From IMG/VR virus record IMGVR_UViG_3300044641_002006, positions 1 to 38,229 of that record: DNA of 38,229 nt; one strand, 5' to 3'. The position numbers and the translations under genes were made by a program. The stretch's first letter is position 1. Each line of letters begins with the position of its first letter. Positions 25,308 to 31,975 of the stretch are shown piece after piece. This stretch comes from a virus. Below the pieces are notes generated by a model, which did not search any database, had not been told where the DNA came from, and saw nothing but the letters and a program-made list of their open reading frames with translations.

Positions 25308-26266
25308 GTGCACCCACGCTTCATCATCGCAAGCTCGCCACCACGACTCCGGCGACCAACGGCATCACGGATGTTCTCGATGCCATCTGGGCGGCGGTTC
25401 AGCCTTCGGTCACAACCTACGCCGACGGTACGACGCGCACTGCCGGGACCGGAACGGCATGGACATGGACGCGCTATCAAGCGGCGAATGTGACGCAGGC
25501 CGTCTACGGCACACCGCCCACTGGCTCGCTTGCCCAGCGCGTGCTGTTCGTCGGGTCGGTGGCGAACCCCACGCCGATGCCGACGATGCTCATCGACACC
25601 TGGTCGAACAACCGTCTCCACATCGGCCTCGTCAAGAACGCCGGAAACTTCGCGACGTGGAACGCTTCGCTCCCGTTCACGACAGGGTATTTCACCGGGT
25701 ACACGCAGATCGGGACGACGCTGACGACCCCGGTCGCGATTACCATCTTTGAATCTGAAGAGACGGTGCAGATCGGCATCGGCATCGGCACGGCGGGTGC
25801 GCTGCACGGTGCCGGAGCAGGCGCGATCATTGACCCTGACACGGGTGACTCCGTGGACGGCGAGACGGACGGGCGCATCTACGGCATCTGGACGGTCGGT
25901 AGCAGCACGTTCAACAACATGCTCTCCCAGACGACGACGAACACGTTCATGCACCACGGTGCCTCGGCGGCGAACTCGCACTGCGTCACCTTCACGCCGG
26001 GAACGGGAACGGTCGTCCCGACGACGCGCGAGTCGGCGTACAGCGCCCCTACCGCGCAGCAGCGCACGACGAGGGCGGGCAAGTTCCCTGGGTCGCTGCT
26101 TTACTTCGTGTCCGCGTCCAACTGGGTGGGACGCCTGCGCGAGATCCGCGTGACCCGCCCCGCGATCTTCGGGCAGCGCCTCGACACGACGCCAGGCACC
26201 ATCAAGGGCTACGTCTACGGACAGTCGACCACGACGAACGGCGACGCCGTCCTCTTGGAGTACTGA
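25304..26266 (+). CDS. Structural (fibre/tail) protein, 320 aa
   Basis: Start overlaps the previous stop by 4 nt (ATGA). The sequence is beta-rich with Thr, Gly and aromatic residues: WTWTRYQAANVTQAVYGTPP, MPTMLIDTWSNNRLHIGLVK, TGYFTGYTQIGTTLTTPVAI. The C-terminal third contains LYFVSASNWVGRLREIRVTR, a lectin-like or fibre-head type of strand. No signal peptide, membrane helix or enzymatic motif. I do not recognise a family. Its place among fibre-like genes suggests a virion surface protein. Confidence 0.75.
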   Translation: MSAPTLHHRKLATTTPATNGITDVLDAIWAAVQPSVTTYADGTTRTAGTGTAWTWTRYQAANVTQAVYGTPPTGSLAQRVLFVGSVANPTPMPTMLIDTWSNNRLHIGLVKNAGNFATWNASLPFTTGYFTGYTQIGTTLTTPVAITIFESEETVQIGIGIGTAGALHGAGAGAIIDPDTGDSVDGETDGRIYGIWTVGSSTFNNMLSQTTTNTFMHHGASAANSHCVTFTPGTGTVVPTTRESAYSAPTAQQRTTRAGKFPGSLLYFVSASNWVGRLREIRVTRPAIFGQRLDTTPGTIKGYVYGQSTTTNGDAVLLEY

Positions 26267-26460
26267 TGTCCTACCTTGACCAGATCGAGCAGTACGTGTC
26301 GTACTACCCGCAGACGGTTCGCGCCGAGGTGCCTGCGTGGGCAGATGTGACGGCACTTCCGACCTACCCGCAGATCGAAGTCGTGGAATGGGACCATGAC
26401 TTCTGCGAGCTGGTTGACGCTGACGGCGTTGAGATCGCACGCTTCAGGCTTGTCGGTTAA
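26266..26460 (+). CDS. Small unknown protein, 64 aa
   Basis: Starts MSYLDQIEQYVSYYPQTVRA; overlaps the previous stop (TGATG). Acidic, aromatic-rich, with a C-terminal strand pair EVVEWDHDFCELVDADGVE / IARFRLVG. No family recognised. Its coupling to the 320-aa gene suggests the two proteins act together, for example as a small chaperone of that structural protein, but this is inference. Confidence 0.68.
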   Translation: MSYLDQIEQYVSYYPQTVRAEVPAWADVTALPTYPQIEVVEWDHDFCELVDADGVEIARFRLVG

Positions 26461-26479
26461 TCCCGGCTTAGGAGGCGGC

Positions 26480-26764
26480 ATGGAACAGCTTGTTGCTGCG
26501 CTTACTGGTCCTTTCGGAGCGTTAGCTCTTGCTGTTGCCATCCTCGTCTGGCTTGCCAAGCAGATCGTGCCGATGCTGAAGTCTTACTTGGACTCGCAGT
26601 CCAAGGGACTCAAGGACATGATTACCGCATTGGAGAAGACGGTCGACGCTCATGAAGCAGACCGCAAGACCTTTGAGGCTGCGCTGTCTCAGATTGATGC
26701 TCGTCTCGACCGAGTGGAGACGGACATCCACGCCATCAAGACCAAGATCATCACGCCCAGCTAG
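26480..26764 (+). CDS. One-helix membrane protein with coiled coil, holin candidate, 94 aa
   Basis: The frame is open upstream, but ATG 26480 directly follows an ideal AGGAGG and is the better start. Residues about 8-30 (LTGPFGALALAVAILVWLAK) form one strong transmembrane helix; residues 42-90 form a charged coiled coil ending in KIKT-type basic residues. No N-terminal cleavage site. Placed just before a small cytosolic protein and two genes before an endolysin, it fits a one-segment holin or a spanin-like protein. Topology N-out/C-in with a cytosolic coiled coil is typical of class III-like holins (inference). Confidence 0.72.
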   Translation: MEQLVAALTGPFGALALAVAILVWLAKQIVPMLKSYLDSQSKGLKDMITALEKTVDAHEADRKTFEAALSQIDARLDRVETDIHAIKTKIITPS

Positions 26765-26772
26765 GAGGTACC

Positions 26773-26958
26773 ATGCCCATCAGCCCGCAGGAAGCCATCA
26801 CCCTTGGTCTTGAAGCTGCCGAGCTTGCCGAGTTCTTGGTGAAGGCGCTCAAGGTCGACGCCGATGGCCACAAGCGTCTCGACAAGACCGAGGTGCGCGA
26901 GCTGCTCCAGCGGCTGGCGAGCCTGTCCATGCACGTCGCTCGCGACATGGTGGACTAG
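26773..26958 (+). CDS. Small helical protein beside the holin, 61 aa
   Basis: Fully helical, soluble: MPISPQEAITLGLEAAELAE then KALKVDADGHKRLDKTEVRELLQRL. It has a strong RBS (AGGAGG, 5 nt spacing). The DADGHKRLDKTE piece looks like an EF-hand-like loop (D, D, G, acidic end) as in some phage lysis-cassette proteins, but ligands are not all present. It could be a holin partner, or an antiholin. No family recognised. Confidence 0.7.
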   Translation: MPISPQEAITLGLEAAELAEFLVKALKVDADGHKRLDKTEVRELLQRLASLSMHVARDMVD

Positions 26959-26961
26959 TCC

Positions 26962-28452
26962 ATGAACCAGATCTACCCCGCACGCCAGAGCAGCAGCGTC
27001 ACTATCGGTGGTCCGCTGAGCGGGTTCGGGGAGATCGAGGTCATCTCGCCTGAGCCTACCTCTCAGGTGGCGTTCATCTACAACCTGAACCCGCTCCTAG
27101 TCACGTCCCAGACCTACGGCACCGGGGCCAGCGTCACGCTCGACAACGGTGAGGTGGTCTTGGCCAGCGGTACTGCGACCGATGGCTACGCTCGCCTCAT
27201 CTCGAAGAAGGTAGCGAAGTATCGTGCAGGTCAGTCCACGATGGCGAAGTGGACAGGCCGCTTCGTCGGTGGAGGCTTCGCTGGAAACCGCCGCATGGTT
27301 GGGCTGTACAACGTCGAGGCTGGCTACCAGTTCGGCTACAACGGGACCACGTTCGGCATCCTCTACACGGAAGCCGCGACGTGCGAGGTGCAGACCCTGA
27401 CCATCACTACCAAGGCGTCGTCGGCAACGAACGTCACGGTGACGCTGGATGGTGGTCCTGCGGTCGTGGTTCCCGTTACCAACGGTGCCAACACCAGCGT
27501 GACTGCGGCTGAGATTGCTGCCGCTAACTACTCGCAGGCAGCGGGTGGGTGGGACGCGGCTGCGGTGGGCAACGTCGTCTACTTCGTGCGACGCACGGCT
27601 GGCACTGCGGGTGCCTCTACGTTCGCTCCAGGGACGAGCGGTGCTGTTGGCGCGTTCGCCATCCTCACCAGTGGCGTGGTTCCGACCGAGCAGTTCATCC
27701 CGCAGGCGTCGTGGAATCAGGACAAGTTCGACGGCACGGGCCCCAGCGGGCAGACGGCAGACTGGACCAAGGGCAACGTGTTCGGCGTGCAGTTTCAATA
27801 CTTAGGCTACGGTGATGCCTTCTTCTACGTCGTGAACGGGAACACGGGACGCCCGCAGCTCGTCCATATCGTAAAGAACGCGAACACGCGCACCCACACA
27901 GTCCTCCGAAACCCCAACCTGTACCTGATGTGGGAGTCGAAGAACACCGGGACGGGCACATCGCGGGAGACGCGAGGGGCCAGCGGTGGCGCGTTCGTTG
28001 AAGGCAAGGTCACCTTCCTTGGCGCGCAGTTCGGTGCGGTCGGCACCAAGACTGCGGGTGCTGGCGTTGAGACGCCCATCCTGACGCTACGCGGGAGCAC
28101 GACCTACGCCGACAGGCGTTCGTCGGCGCAGATCCAGATCGACCGTTTCAGCGTGGCCTGCGACGGGACCAAGACGGTGGACTTCCGCGTCTACAAGAAC
28201 GCCACGCTGACTGCGCCCCAGTTCCAGCGCGTCAACGCTACCACCTCTGCGGCTGACTACGACTCCGCAGCGACTGCGGTTACGGGCGGCACGCAGGTCT
28301 ACGCATTCTCGGTCGCGAAGACCGGGAACGTGACCGAGAGCGTGACCGACCTCGCGCTGTTCCTTCAGGCTGGCGACACGCTGACCATCACGGCGACTAG
28401 TTCCAATGCCTCCGACGTAAGCGCAACCATCGTCTGGATCGAGGACGTATGA
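26962..28452 (+). CDS. Large beta-rich virion protein, fibre-like, 496 aa
   Basis: Beta-rich, no membrane helix. A recognisable block around residues 90-160 (STMAKWTGRFVGGGFAGNRRM, then EAGYQFGYNGTTFGILYTEA and EVQTLTITTKAS) is, as I recall, shared with proteins of diverse tailed phages and of large algal viruses, usually of unknown structural role. The C-terminal 130 residues (from about 360) form another beta domain with FRVYKNATLTAPQFQRVN and a final DTLTITATSSNASD region, plausible as a receptor-facing head. It is separated from the holin pair only by 3 nt and overlaps the endolysin start (ATGA). Its location next to lysis genes does not by itself indicate a lytic role. Confidence 0.75.
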   Translation: MNQIYPARQSSSVTIGGPLSGFGEIEVISPEPTSQVAFIYNLNPLLVTSQTYGTGASVTLDNGEVVLASGTATDGYARLISKKVAKYRAGQSTMAKWTGRFVGGGFAGNRRMVGLYNVEAGYQFGYNGTTFGILYTEAATCEVQTLTITTKASSATNVTVTLDGGPAVVVPVTNGANTSVTAAEIAAANYSQAAGGWDAAAVGNVVYFVRRTAGTAGASTFAPGTSGAVGAFAILTSGVVPTEQFIPQASWNQDKFDGTGPSGQTADWTKGNVFGVQFQYLGYGDAFFYVVNGNTGRPQLVHIVKNANTRTHTVLRNPNLYLMWESKNTGTGTSRETRGASGGAFVEGKVTFLGAQFGAVGTKTAGAGVETPILTLRGSTTYADRRSSAQIQIDRFSVACDGTKTVDFRVYKNATLTAPQFQRVNATTSAADYDSAATAVTGGTQVYAFSVAKTGNVTESVTDLALFLQAGDTLTITATSSNASDVSATIVWIEDV

Positions 28453-28901
28453 AGCTTAGCCAGCACTTCACCTTCGCTGAGTTGACGAGGACTAGTCACG
28501 CGCATCTTCAGCAGAAGAACCAAGAAGAAGCGGTGCAGTACATGGCTGCGCTGACTGACTTGACCAGAATGCTAGAGGTAGTGCGCGCACGCTTTGGTCC
28601 TGTCGTCGTGACCAGCGGCTTCAGGGGCCCATCGCTCAATGCCTTGGTGAAAGGCAGTGCCACGTCACAGCACTGCAAGGGTGAAGCGGCAGACATCGTG
28701 TGCCCTGCGACCACGGTGCCAGACCTCCACAAGTGGATCGTCACCAAGAGCGGATTGGCCTTTGGCCAGTGCATCTTGGAGATGCCACCTGGTCGAGCGT
28801 GGGTGCACCTGTCCCTCGGCGCACCGTATCGGCCTGCTGCTCGATGCGGCATGTCGCTCTTCACCGACGACGGGAAGAGCTACACGCAGAAGAAGTACTA
28901 G
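28449..28901 (+). CDS. M15-type zinc peptidase endolysin, 150 aa
   Basis: Cuts peptide cross-links in peptidoglycan to release progeny. Motifs of the M15 family: TSGFRG (55-60), SQHCKGEAADI (73-83) with Zn ligands H75 and D82, and WVHLS (118-122) with H120. Length about 150 aa matches small single-domain phage endopeptidases. There is no signal peptide and no cell-wall-binding domain, so it needs a holin to reach the wall; the 94-aa membrane protein is the candidate. Start overlaps the previous gene by ATGA; stop lies in a CTAG palindrome shared with the convergent early operon. Confidence 0.9.
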   Translation: MKLSQHFTFAELTRTSHAHLQQKNQEEAVQYMAALTDLTRMLEVVRARFGPVVVTSGFRGPSLNALVKGSATSQHCKGEAADIVCPATTVPDLHKWIVTKSGLAFGQCILEMPPGRAWVHLSLGAPYRPAARCGMSLFTDDGKSYTQKKY

Positions 28902-29458
28902 CCTGTCGGCGGTCGCGTCGGTGGTGGTAGCCACTTCACCCTGAAGGTTCCGTACTCGAACGACGGTACCTTCGTGTGCGTGTCGTAGCACCAGCGCAGT
29001 AGGTGGTGCCGGATGTACCTGGCCGACTTGCCTACATCGTAGGGCCTGCCGATAGCCTCGCAGATCTCGCGCGTGCGCTTCCCCTTGCTCCGCATCGTCC
29101 AGATGGTGAGCCCTAGGTTCCAGTCGATGCGGCGCTTGGGGAAGGTCTGCTTCTTGTTGAGAGAAGTCCGCAGGCCCATGCGCTTCCACCTGTTGCGGAG
29201 GGAGCTTTCAGTCATACCGTGTCGCTGAGACAGGACCGAGAGGTGCACGGTTCCCGTGAGCCATTCGGCGTGCAGCGCCCTGAGCGTGGCGACTCCGATA
29301 CGGTCCATCGTGAACGGGTACATGTCGTGCCGCGTCATGACCTTGTAGAGCGTCACCCACTTGAGCCCGTACTGCGTCTCCAGTTCATCTCTGGGCACGC
29401 CTGCGACGACCTGATCGCGCAGCTTCTTGACGAGGTTCAGCGTCCAGCGGTCTGACAT
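28898..29458 (-). CDS. DNA-binding protein with repeated helix-turn-helix, 186 aa
   Basis: Basic and helical. Three HTH-like segments are visible: residues about 8-45 (LRDQVVAGVPRDELETQYGL), 55-95 (LRALHAEWLTGTVHLSVLSQ), and 113-150 (LGLTIWTMRSKGKRTREICE). The C-terminus is Pro/Arg-rich. No enzymatic motif. It is the last gene of the early minus operon; a start at 29458 follows GGAGAGG. Such tandem-HTH proteins act as phage transcription regulators or as DNA-site binders. It overlaps the end of the 69-aa gene by 22 nt. Its stop is shared with the endolysin stop in a CTAG. Confidence 0.75.
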   Translation of the reverse strand: MSDRWTLNLVKKLRDQVVAGVPRDELETQYGLKWVTLYKVMTRHDMYPFTMDRIGVATLRALHAEWLTGTVHLSVLSQRHGMTESSLRNRWKRMGLRTSLNKKQTFPKRRIDWNLGLTIWTMRSKGKRTREICEAIGRPYDVGKSARYIRHHLLRWCYDTHTKVPSFEYGTFRVKWLPPPTRPPTG

Positions 29459-29646
29459 GCGAGCCTCTCCAACTGGTTCCTGTCGAGGTTGAGCATGGCA
29501 TCGGGTGGCTCGTCGTGGAGCACGTCATCGAGCATGTCGATGACCAGCTCGACTACGCCAGCCTCTCGCTTGCGCTCCTCGGTGCGGAACTTCTGGAGCA
29601 GGACGACGAGGCTGTCCCGGTGCGCGAGCATGGCCTTGCGGCTCAT
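29437..29646 (-). CDS. Small charged helical protein, 69 aa
   Basis: The frame is open further upstream, but ATG 29646 overlaps the stop of the HTH gene as ATGA and gives MSRKAMLAHRDSLVVLLQKF. The whole protein is amphipathic helical with a basic front half and acidic rear (VELVIDMLDDVLHDEPPD). No family recognised. Because it is translationally coupled to the excisionase-like protein, it may be its partner; the first residues of the next gene overlap its last 22 nt. Confidence 0.72.
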   Translation of the reverse strand: MSRKAMLAHRDSLVVLLQKFRTEERKREAGVVELVIDMLDDVLHDEPPDAMLNLDRNQLERLACQTAGR

Positions 29647-29822
29647 CGAGCTTCCATGCGCTGGACCCATGCGCGGATCTCAGCGGGCTCTTCCGACCAG
29701 CGGAAGCGGTTGCCGATGCGTACCCACGGGCGGTCTGCGTCAGTCTCGCTCGCCCGCATCATCTTCCTCAGCGTCGGTCGCGAAATGCCAAGGAACTCCA
29801 GCACTTGTTCGGTTGTCCACAT
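29643..29822 (-). CDS. MerR/excisionase-like small DNA-binding protein, 59 aa
   Basis: ATG 29822 has GGAG 8 nt upstream; a GTG three codons earlier is less well placed. The N-terminus MWTTEQVLEFLGISRPTLRK (1-20) is a winged helix of the HTH_17/excisionase type, followed by a wing PWVRIGNRFRWSEEP and helix AEIRAWVQRMEAR. This family includes phage excisionases and small regulators. With no integrase in the window a regulatory role is more likely. A perfect 25-nt inverted repeat starts about 20 nt upstream of the ATG and could be its operator. Confidence 0.85.
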   Translation of the reverse strand: MWTTEQVLEFLGISRPTLRKMMRASETDADRPWVRIGNRFRWSEEPAEIRAWVQRMEAR

Positions 29823-29997
29823 GTTGTCCACTCCTATGGAGAACTTGTAAGCAGCTCTTACAAGTTACGGCTTCGGGGAAAGCGGTGCAGCGGTCCTCGA
29901 CTACGGACCAGCCACAGTAGGTACGAAAGAGAAAGCGCGACCCACGACCCGTTAGGCGAAGTACGTCTCGCGGGTAGTGGGTCGGCTTGGTGGTCAC
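29740..29997 (-). CDS. Overlapping GTG-start zinc-binding protein, 85 aa
   Basis: Translated by hand. GTG 29997 overlaps the stop of the preceding 68-aa gene as GTGA, a common coupling signal, so this frame is probably expressed. Residues: H7, C28, (C37), and the CxxC pair C46/C49 in AVTCKSCLQVL form a zinc-finger-like pattern found in many short phage proteins. The last 30 residues run in a different frame over the start of the HTH gene (83-nt overlap) and are acidic. The inverted repeat at 29842-29866 lies inside this gene and encodes the TCKSCLQV region. If the overlap is unused, the real gene could be shorter. Confidence 0.6.
   Translation of the reverse strand: MTTKPTHYPRDVLRLTGRGSRFLFRTYCGWSVVEDRCTAFPEAVTCKSCLQVLHRSGQHVDNRTSAGVPWHFATDAEEDDAGERD
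29842..29866. repeat. Perfect inverted repeat before the HTH gene (operator candidate)
   Basis: Arms AACTTGTAAG (29842-29851) and CTTACAAGTT (29857-29866) separated by CAGCT. It lies about 20 nt before ATG 29822, near the RBS. Length, symmetry and position suit a dimeric repressor site or an RNA hairpin, with no U-tract for termination. It also falls inside the overlapping 85-aa frame. Confidence 0.7.
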
Positions 29998-30200
29998 TTG
30001 GCCTTGACCTCGGCCAAAGTCTTGGCAACCATGTACGACTGGGTCTTGCCGTCCTCGTACATGCGGAGAACCAGGATGCCGCCGCTGCACACCCAGTCCG
30101 TCTCCGGCTCACGGTCGAGCTGGTCAATCAGCCTCTGCGCCACGGGGTCCAGCTTGGGGCCACCGTACCGACCGCTGCGAACGATGGGTCCGTCGCTCAT
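29994..30200 (-). CDS. Small unknown early protein, 68 aa
   Basis: ATG 30200 overlaps the Gp157-like stop as TGATG; the frame extends further upstream but that would overlap the whole end of the neighbour. MSDGPIVRSGRYGGPKLDPV is followed by a helix (AQRLIDQLDREPE), a strand WVCSGGILVLRMYEDGK, and a final YMVAKTLAEVKAK. No family recognised. It sits in the operon with SSB and ERF, so involvement in recombination is possible but unproven. Confidence 0.72.
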   Translation of the reverse strand: MSDGPIVRSGRYGGPKLDPVAQRLIDQLDREPETDWVCSGGILVLRMYEDGKTQSYMVAKTLAEVKAK

Positions 30201-30706
30201 CAGCGGAACCGTGCGCTGCGCTTGGTGACCAGACCGAAGCCAGCCGGGAGCTTGGCTCCGTTCTTCGCCTCGCGGAGGGCCGCTGCCTTGTCGGGCTCGA
30301 CCTTCGTGCGACGCCACTGCTCAGGCCACTCGGTCACCTCGTCAGGACCGACGAGCGACTGCGTCTCAGCGAGCCAGCAGGAGTAGTGCGAGGTCTTGAC
30401 CTTGGGTTCCTCGCCCATTGTCTCGCGCTCGACCAGGAGCCCGGTGGCAAGCTCCATGATGCGCTCGCTGGCGTTCTCGAGCGCCTTGCGCTTGGCTGCG
30501 ATGCGCTTCTCTTCCTCGCGGAGGAGTTCTGCTTCGGAGTCGATTCGCTTGCGGGCTGCAAGGCAGGCGTGCAACTTGTCCTGAGACTGCGCCAGCCAGT
30601 TCAGAAGCTCAGCCTCGGTCGTTTCGGTGAGGACGCCTTCGTCCGCCTCGATGATGTTGAGGAGGTAGCGCGCCTGGTTGATGAGGTCGTAGGTGCTGGG
30701 CGGCAT
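30200..30706 (-). CDS. Gp157-like protein, 168 aa
   Basis: Layout fits the Siphovirus Gp157 family: an N-terminal helical part, a long charged coiled coil (about 50-92, with REEEKRIAAKRKALENASER), and a C-terminal small beta part with SLVGPDEVTEW and AALREAKNGAKLPAGFGLVT. Gp157-type genes usually lie beside SSB and recombinase genes, as here. Their function is unclear; links to phage resistance or nuclease interference have been suggested. The start overlaps the SSB stop (TGATG), so the two are translated together. Confidence 0.85.
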   Translation of the reverse strand: MPPSTYDLINQARYLLNIIEADEGVLTETTEAELLNWLAQSQDKLHACLAARKRIDSEAELLREEEKRIAAKRKALENASERIMELATGLLVERETMGEEPKVKTSHYSCWLAETQSLVGPDEVTEWPEQWRRTKVEPDKAAALREAKNGAKLPAGFGLVTKRSARFR

Positions 30707-31119
30707 CAGAACGGGAACTCCGAGCTGTCAGAAGAAGGAACGCTGCCATGCGGCCCGCTTTCACGACCGCGAGGAGCAGTGTAGACCGCGTCGTCCTGAC
30801 CGGACTTCTTCGGGCTGTCACCGAGGAACTTCATGTCGCTGACGATGATCTCGGTCGAGTGCTGCTCGACGCCGTCCTTGTTGGTGAACTTGCGGTACGT
30901 GATGCGGCCTTCGACGTAGAGCTTCGAGCCCTTGTCCACGTACTGCATGACGAGGTCGGCAGTCTTGTCCCAGAAGACGAGACGATGCCATTCGGTGACG
31001 CTGTCGCCCTTGACCTTCATCGAGGTAGCGAGCGTGCAGTTGGAAACGGTCTTGCCGTTGACCTCGCGAGAAGTAGGCTTCTGACCGACGTTTCCGACGA
31101 GGATGACCTTGTTGACCAT
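30706..31119 (-). CDS. ssb: Single-stranded DNA-binding protein, 137 aa
   Basis: OB-fold SSB of bacterial type: MVNKVILVGNVGQKPTSREV at the start, TEWHRLVFWDKTADLV (42-57), and YVEGRITYRKFTNKDG (about 68-83). The C-terminal tail (about 105-131) is low complexity, and the last six residues SSEFPF form the hydrophobic tip that binds partner proteins, although it is less acidic than the usual DDDIPF. Its role is to coat single strands during replication and to deliver them to ERF. ATG 31119 follows TAGGAGT. Confidence 0.93.
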   Translation of the reverse strand: MVNKVILVGNVGQKPTSREVNGKTVSNCTLATSMKVKGDSVTEWHRLVFWDKTADLVMQYVDKGSKLYVEGRITYRKFTNKDGVEQHSTEIIVSDMKFLGDSPKKSGQDDAVYTAPRGRESGPHGSVPSSDSSEFPF

Positions 31120-31128
31120 GATGAACTC

Positions 31129-31842
31129 CTAGCCGTTCTCGACGGCGTTGACGTATTCGGTGATGGCGGCGGACCCAGCAGGCGTGCGGAGCCAGTCCAT
31201 GATCTTGCTGCGCTGAGCGGTGTCCATCTGCGAGGGACGGGGACGACCCATCTTCTCGCACAGACCAGCGAGGTGATCGTAGTTGATGCCCATCTCAGCG
31301 ATGGCTTCGTGGAACATCGGCTTGTCCACCGACCAAGAGGAGTGTTCCGCGGAAGATGCCGAACCACCAAATGTCTTTGCCATGCGATTGGCGGCGGTCT
31401 GCACGTCACGCGCACCAGCGGGTAGGCTGGACTGCGGCATGGTCGCACGACCCGTGGAGGCTTCGCCATCGTCGTCGTCGCTGGCCAGCCCTGCAATCGC
31501 CATTGCGGAGTAGCGACGCAGGTAGGTGATGGTGCTGCCGTAGCCCTGGACGTTTGCCTGCTGCGGCTTCGCGCTGAACGTGGACCCGATGAACTCGCCG
31601 CTCTCATGCATGAGCATGGTCGTGACGGAGACGGTGCCCGTCTCATCGGTCGTGTTGAGCTGCGTGAACGCGATGCCGTTGTCGCTCAGCGGCTTGCGGA
31701 TGCTGTCGATGACCTCCGCGAGGTCAGCGTACTTGGACTTGAAGTGCGGGTTGACCGCAGACTTCTTCGCGCTCGTCATGGCTCCCTGCGCCTTGGCCAG
31801 AGCCTTGGCGAGTTCACCGATGGTGGGGGACTGGGTGATCAT
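31129..31842 (-). CDS. erf: ERF-family single-strand annealing recombinase, 237 aa
   Basis: First gene of the early minus operon. The ERF core (residues about 5-125) has NPHFKSKYADLAEVIDSIRK, then LSDNGIAFTQL, VTTMLMHESGEFIG and YGSTITYLRRYSAMAIAGLA followed by DDDDG, the hallmark order of ERF proteins. The C-terminal third is a small helical domain (about 170-235). ERF anneals complementary strands and supports recombination-dependent replication and repair. RBS GAGAGGA lies close to ATG 31842. A typical promoter lies 36-64 nt upstream. Confidence 0.92.
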   Translation of the reverse strand: MITQSPTIGELAKALAKAQGAMTSAKKSAVNPHFKSKYADLAEVIDSIRKPLSDNGIAFTQLNTTDETGTVSVTTMLMHESGEFIGSTFSAKPQQANVQGYGSTITYLRRYSAMAIAGLASDDDDGEASTGRATMPQSSLPAGARDVQTAANRMAKTFGGSASSAEHSSWSVDKPMFHEAIAEMGINYDHLAGLCEKMGRPRPSQMDTAQRSKIMDWLRTPAGSAAITEYVNAVENG

Positions 31843-31877
31843 GTTCCTCTCTTGTTGCGGCTCCTTGCCGCACCAGA

Positions 31878-31906
31878 CTATTACCGCACCCTGCGACAGG
31901 CGTCAA
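31878..31906 (-). promoter_or_regulatory. Sigma-70-type promoter of the early ERF-SSB operon
   Basis: On the minus strand: TTGACG (31906-31901), 17-nt spacer, TAATAG (31883-31878). Both boxes differ from consensus at one or two positions, and spacing is optimal. Predicted start about 31871, some 30 nt before the ERF ATG. This is the clearest bacterial-type promoter in the window. Confidence 0.78.
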
Positions 31907-31933
31907 CCGCTTGGCGCAACTTTCATCCGCTTG
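31907..31933 (+). repeat. Direct repeat next to the early promoter (operator candidate)
   Basis: CCGCTTG occurs at 31907-31913 and 31927-31933, each preceded by CA[A/T], 20 bp apart, i.e. about two helical turns on the same DNA face. The first copy abuts the -35 box of the minus promoter. A regulator binding both would touch polymerase and also lie before the plus operon start at 31976. Confidence 0.5.
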
Positions 31934-31975
31934 CACGTTCTGAGGCTAGCCGTTACCTGCGGTGGGGAGGCAACC

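Noticed and set aside
31580-31975. Upstream extension of the methylase-like frame
   Set aside because: Runs antisense over ERF; the conserved-looking N-terminus and RBS lie at 31976.
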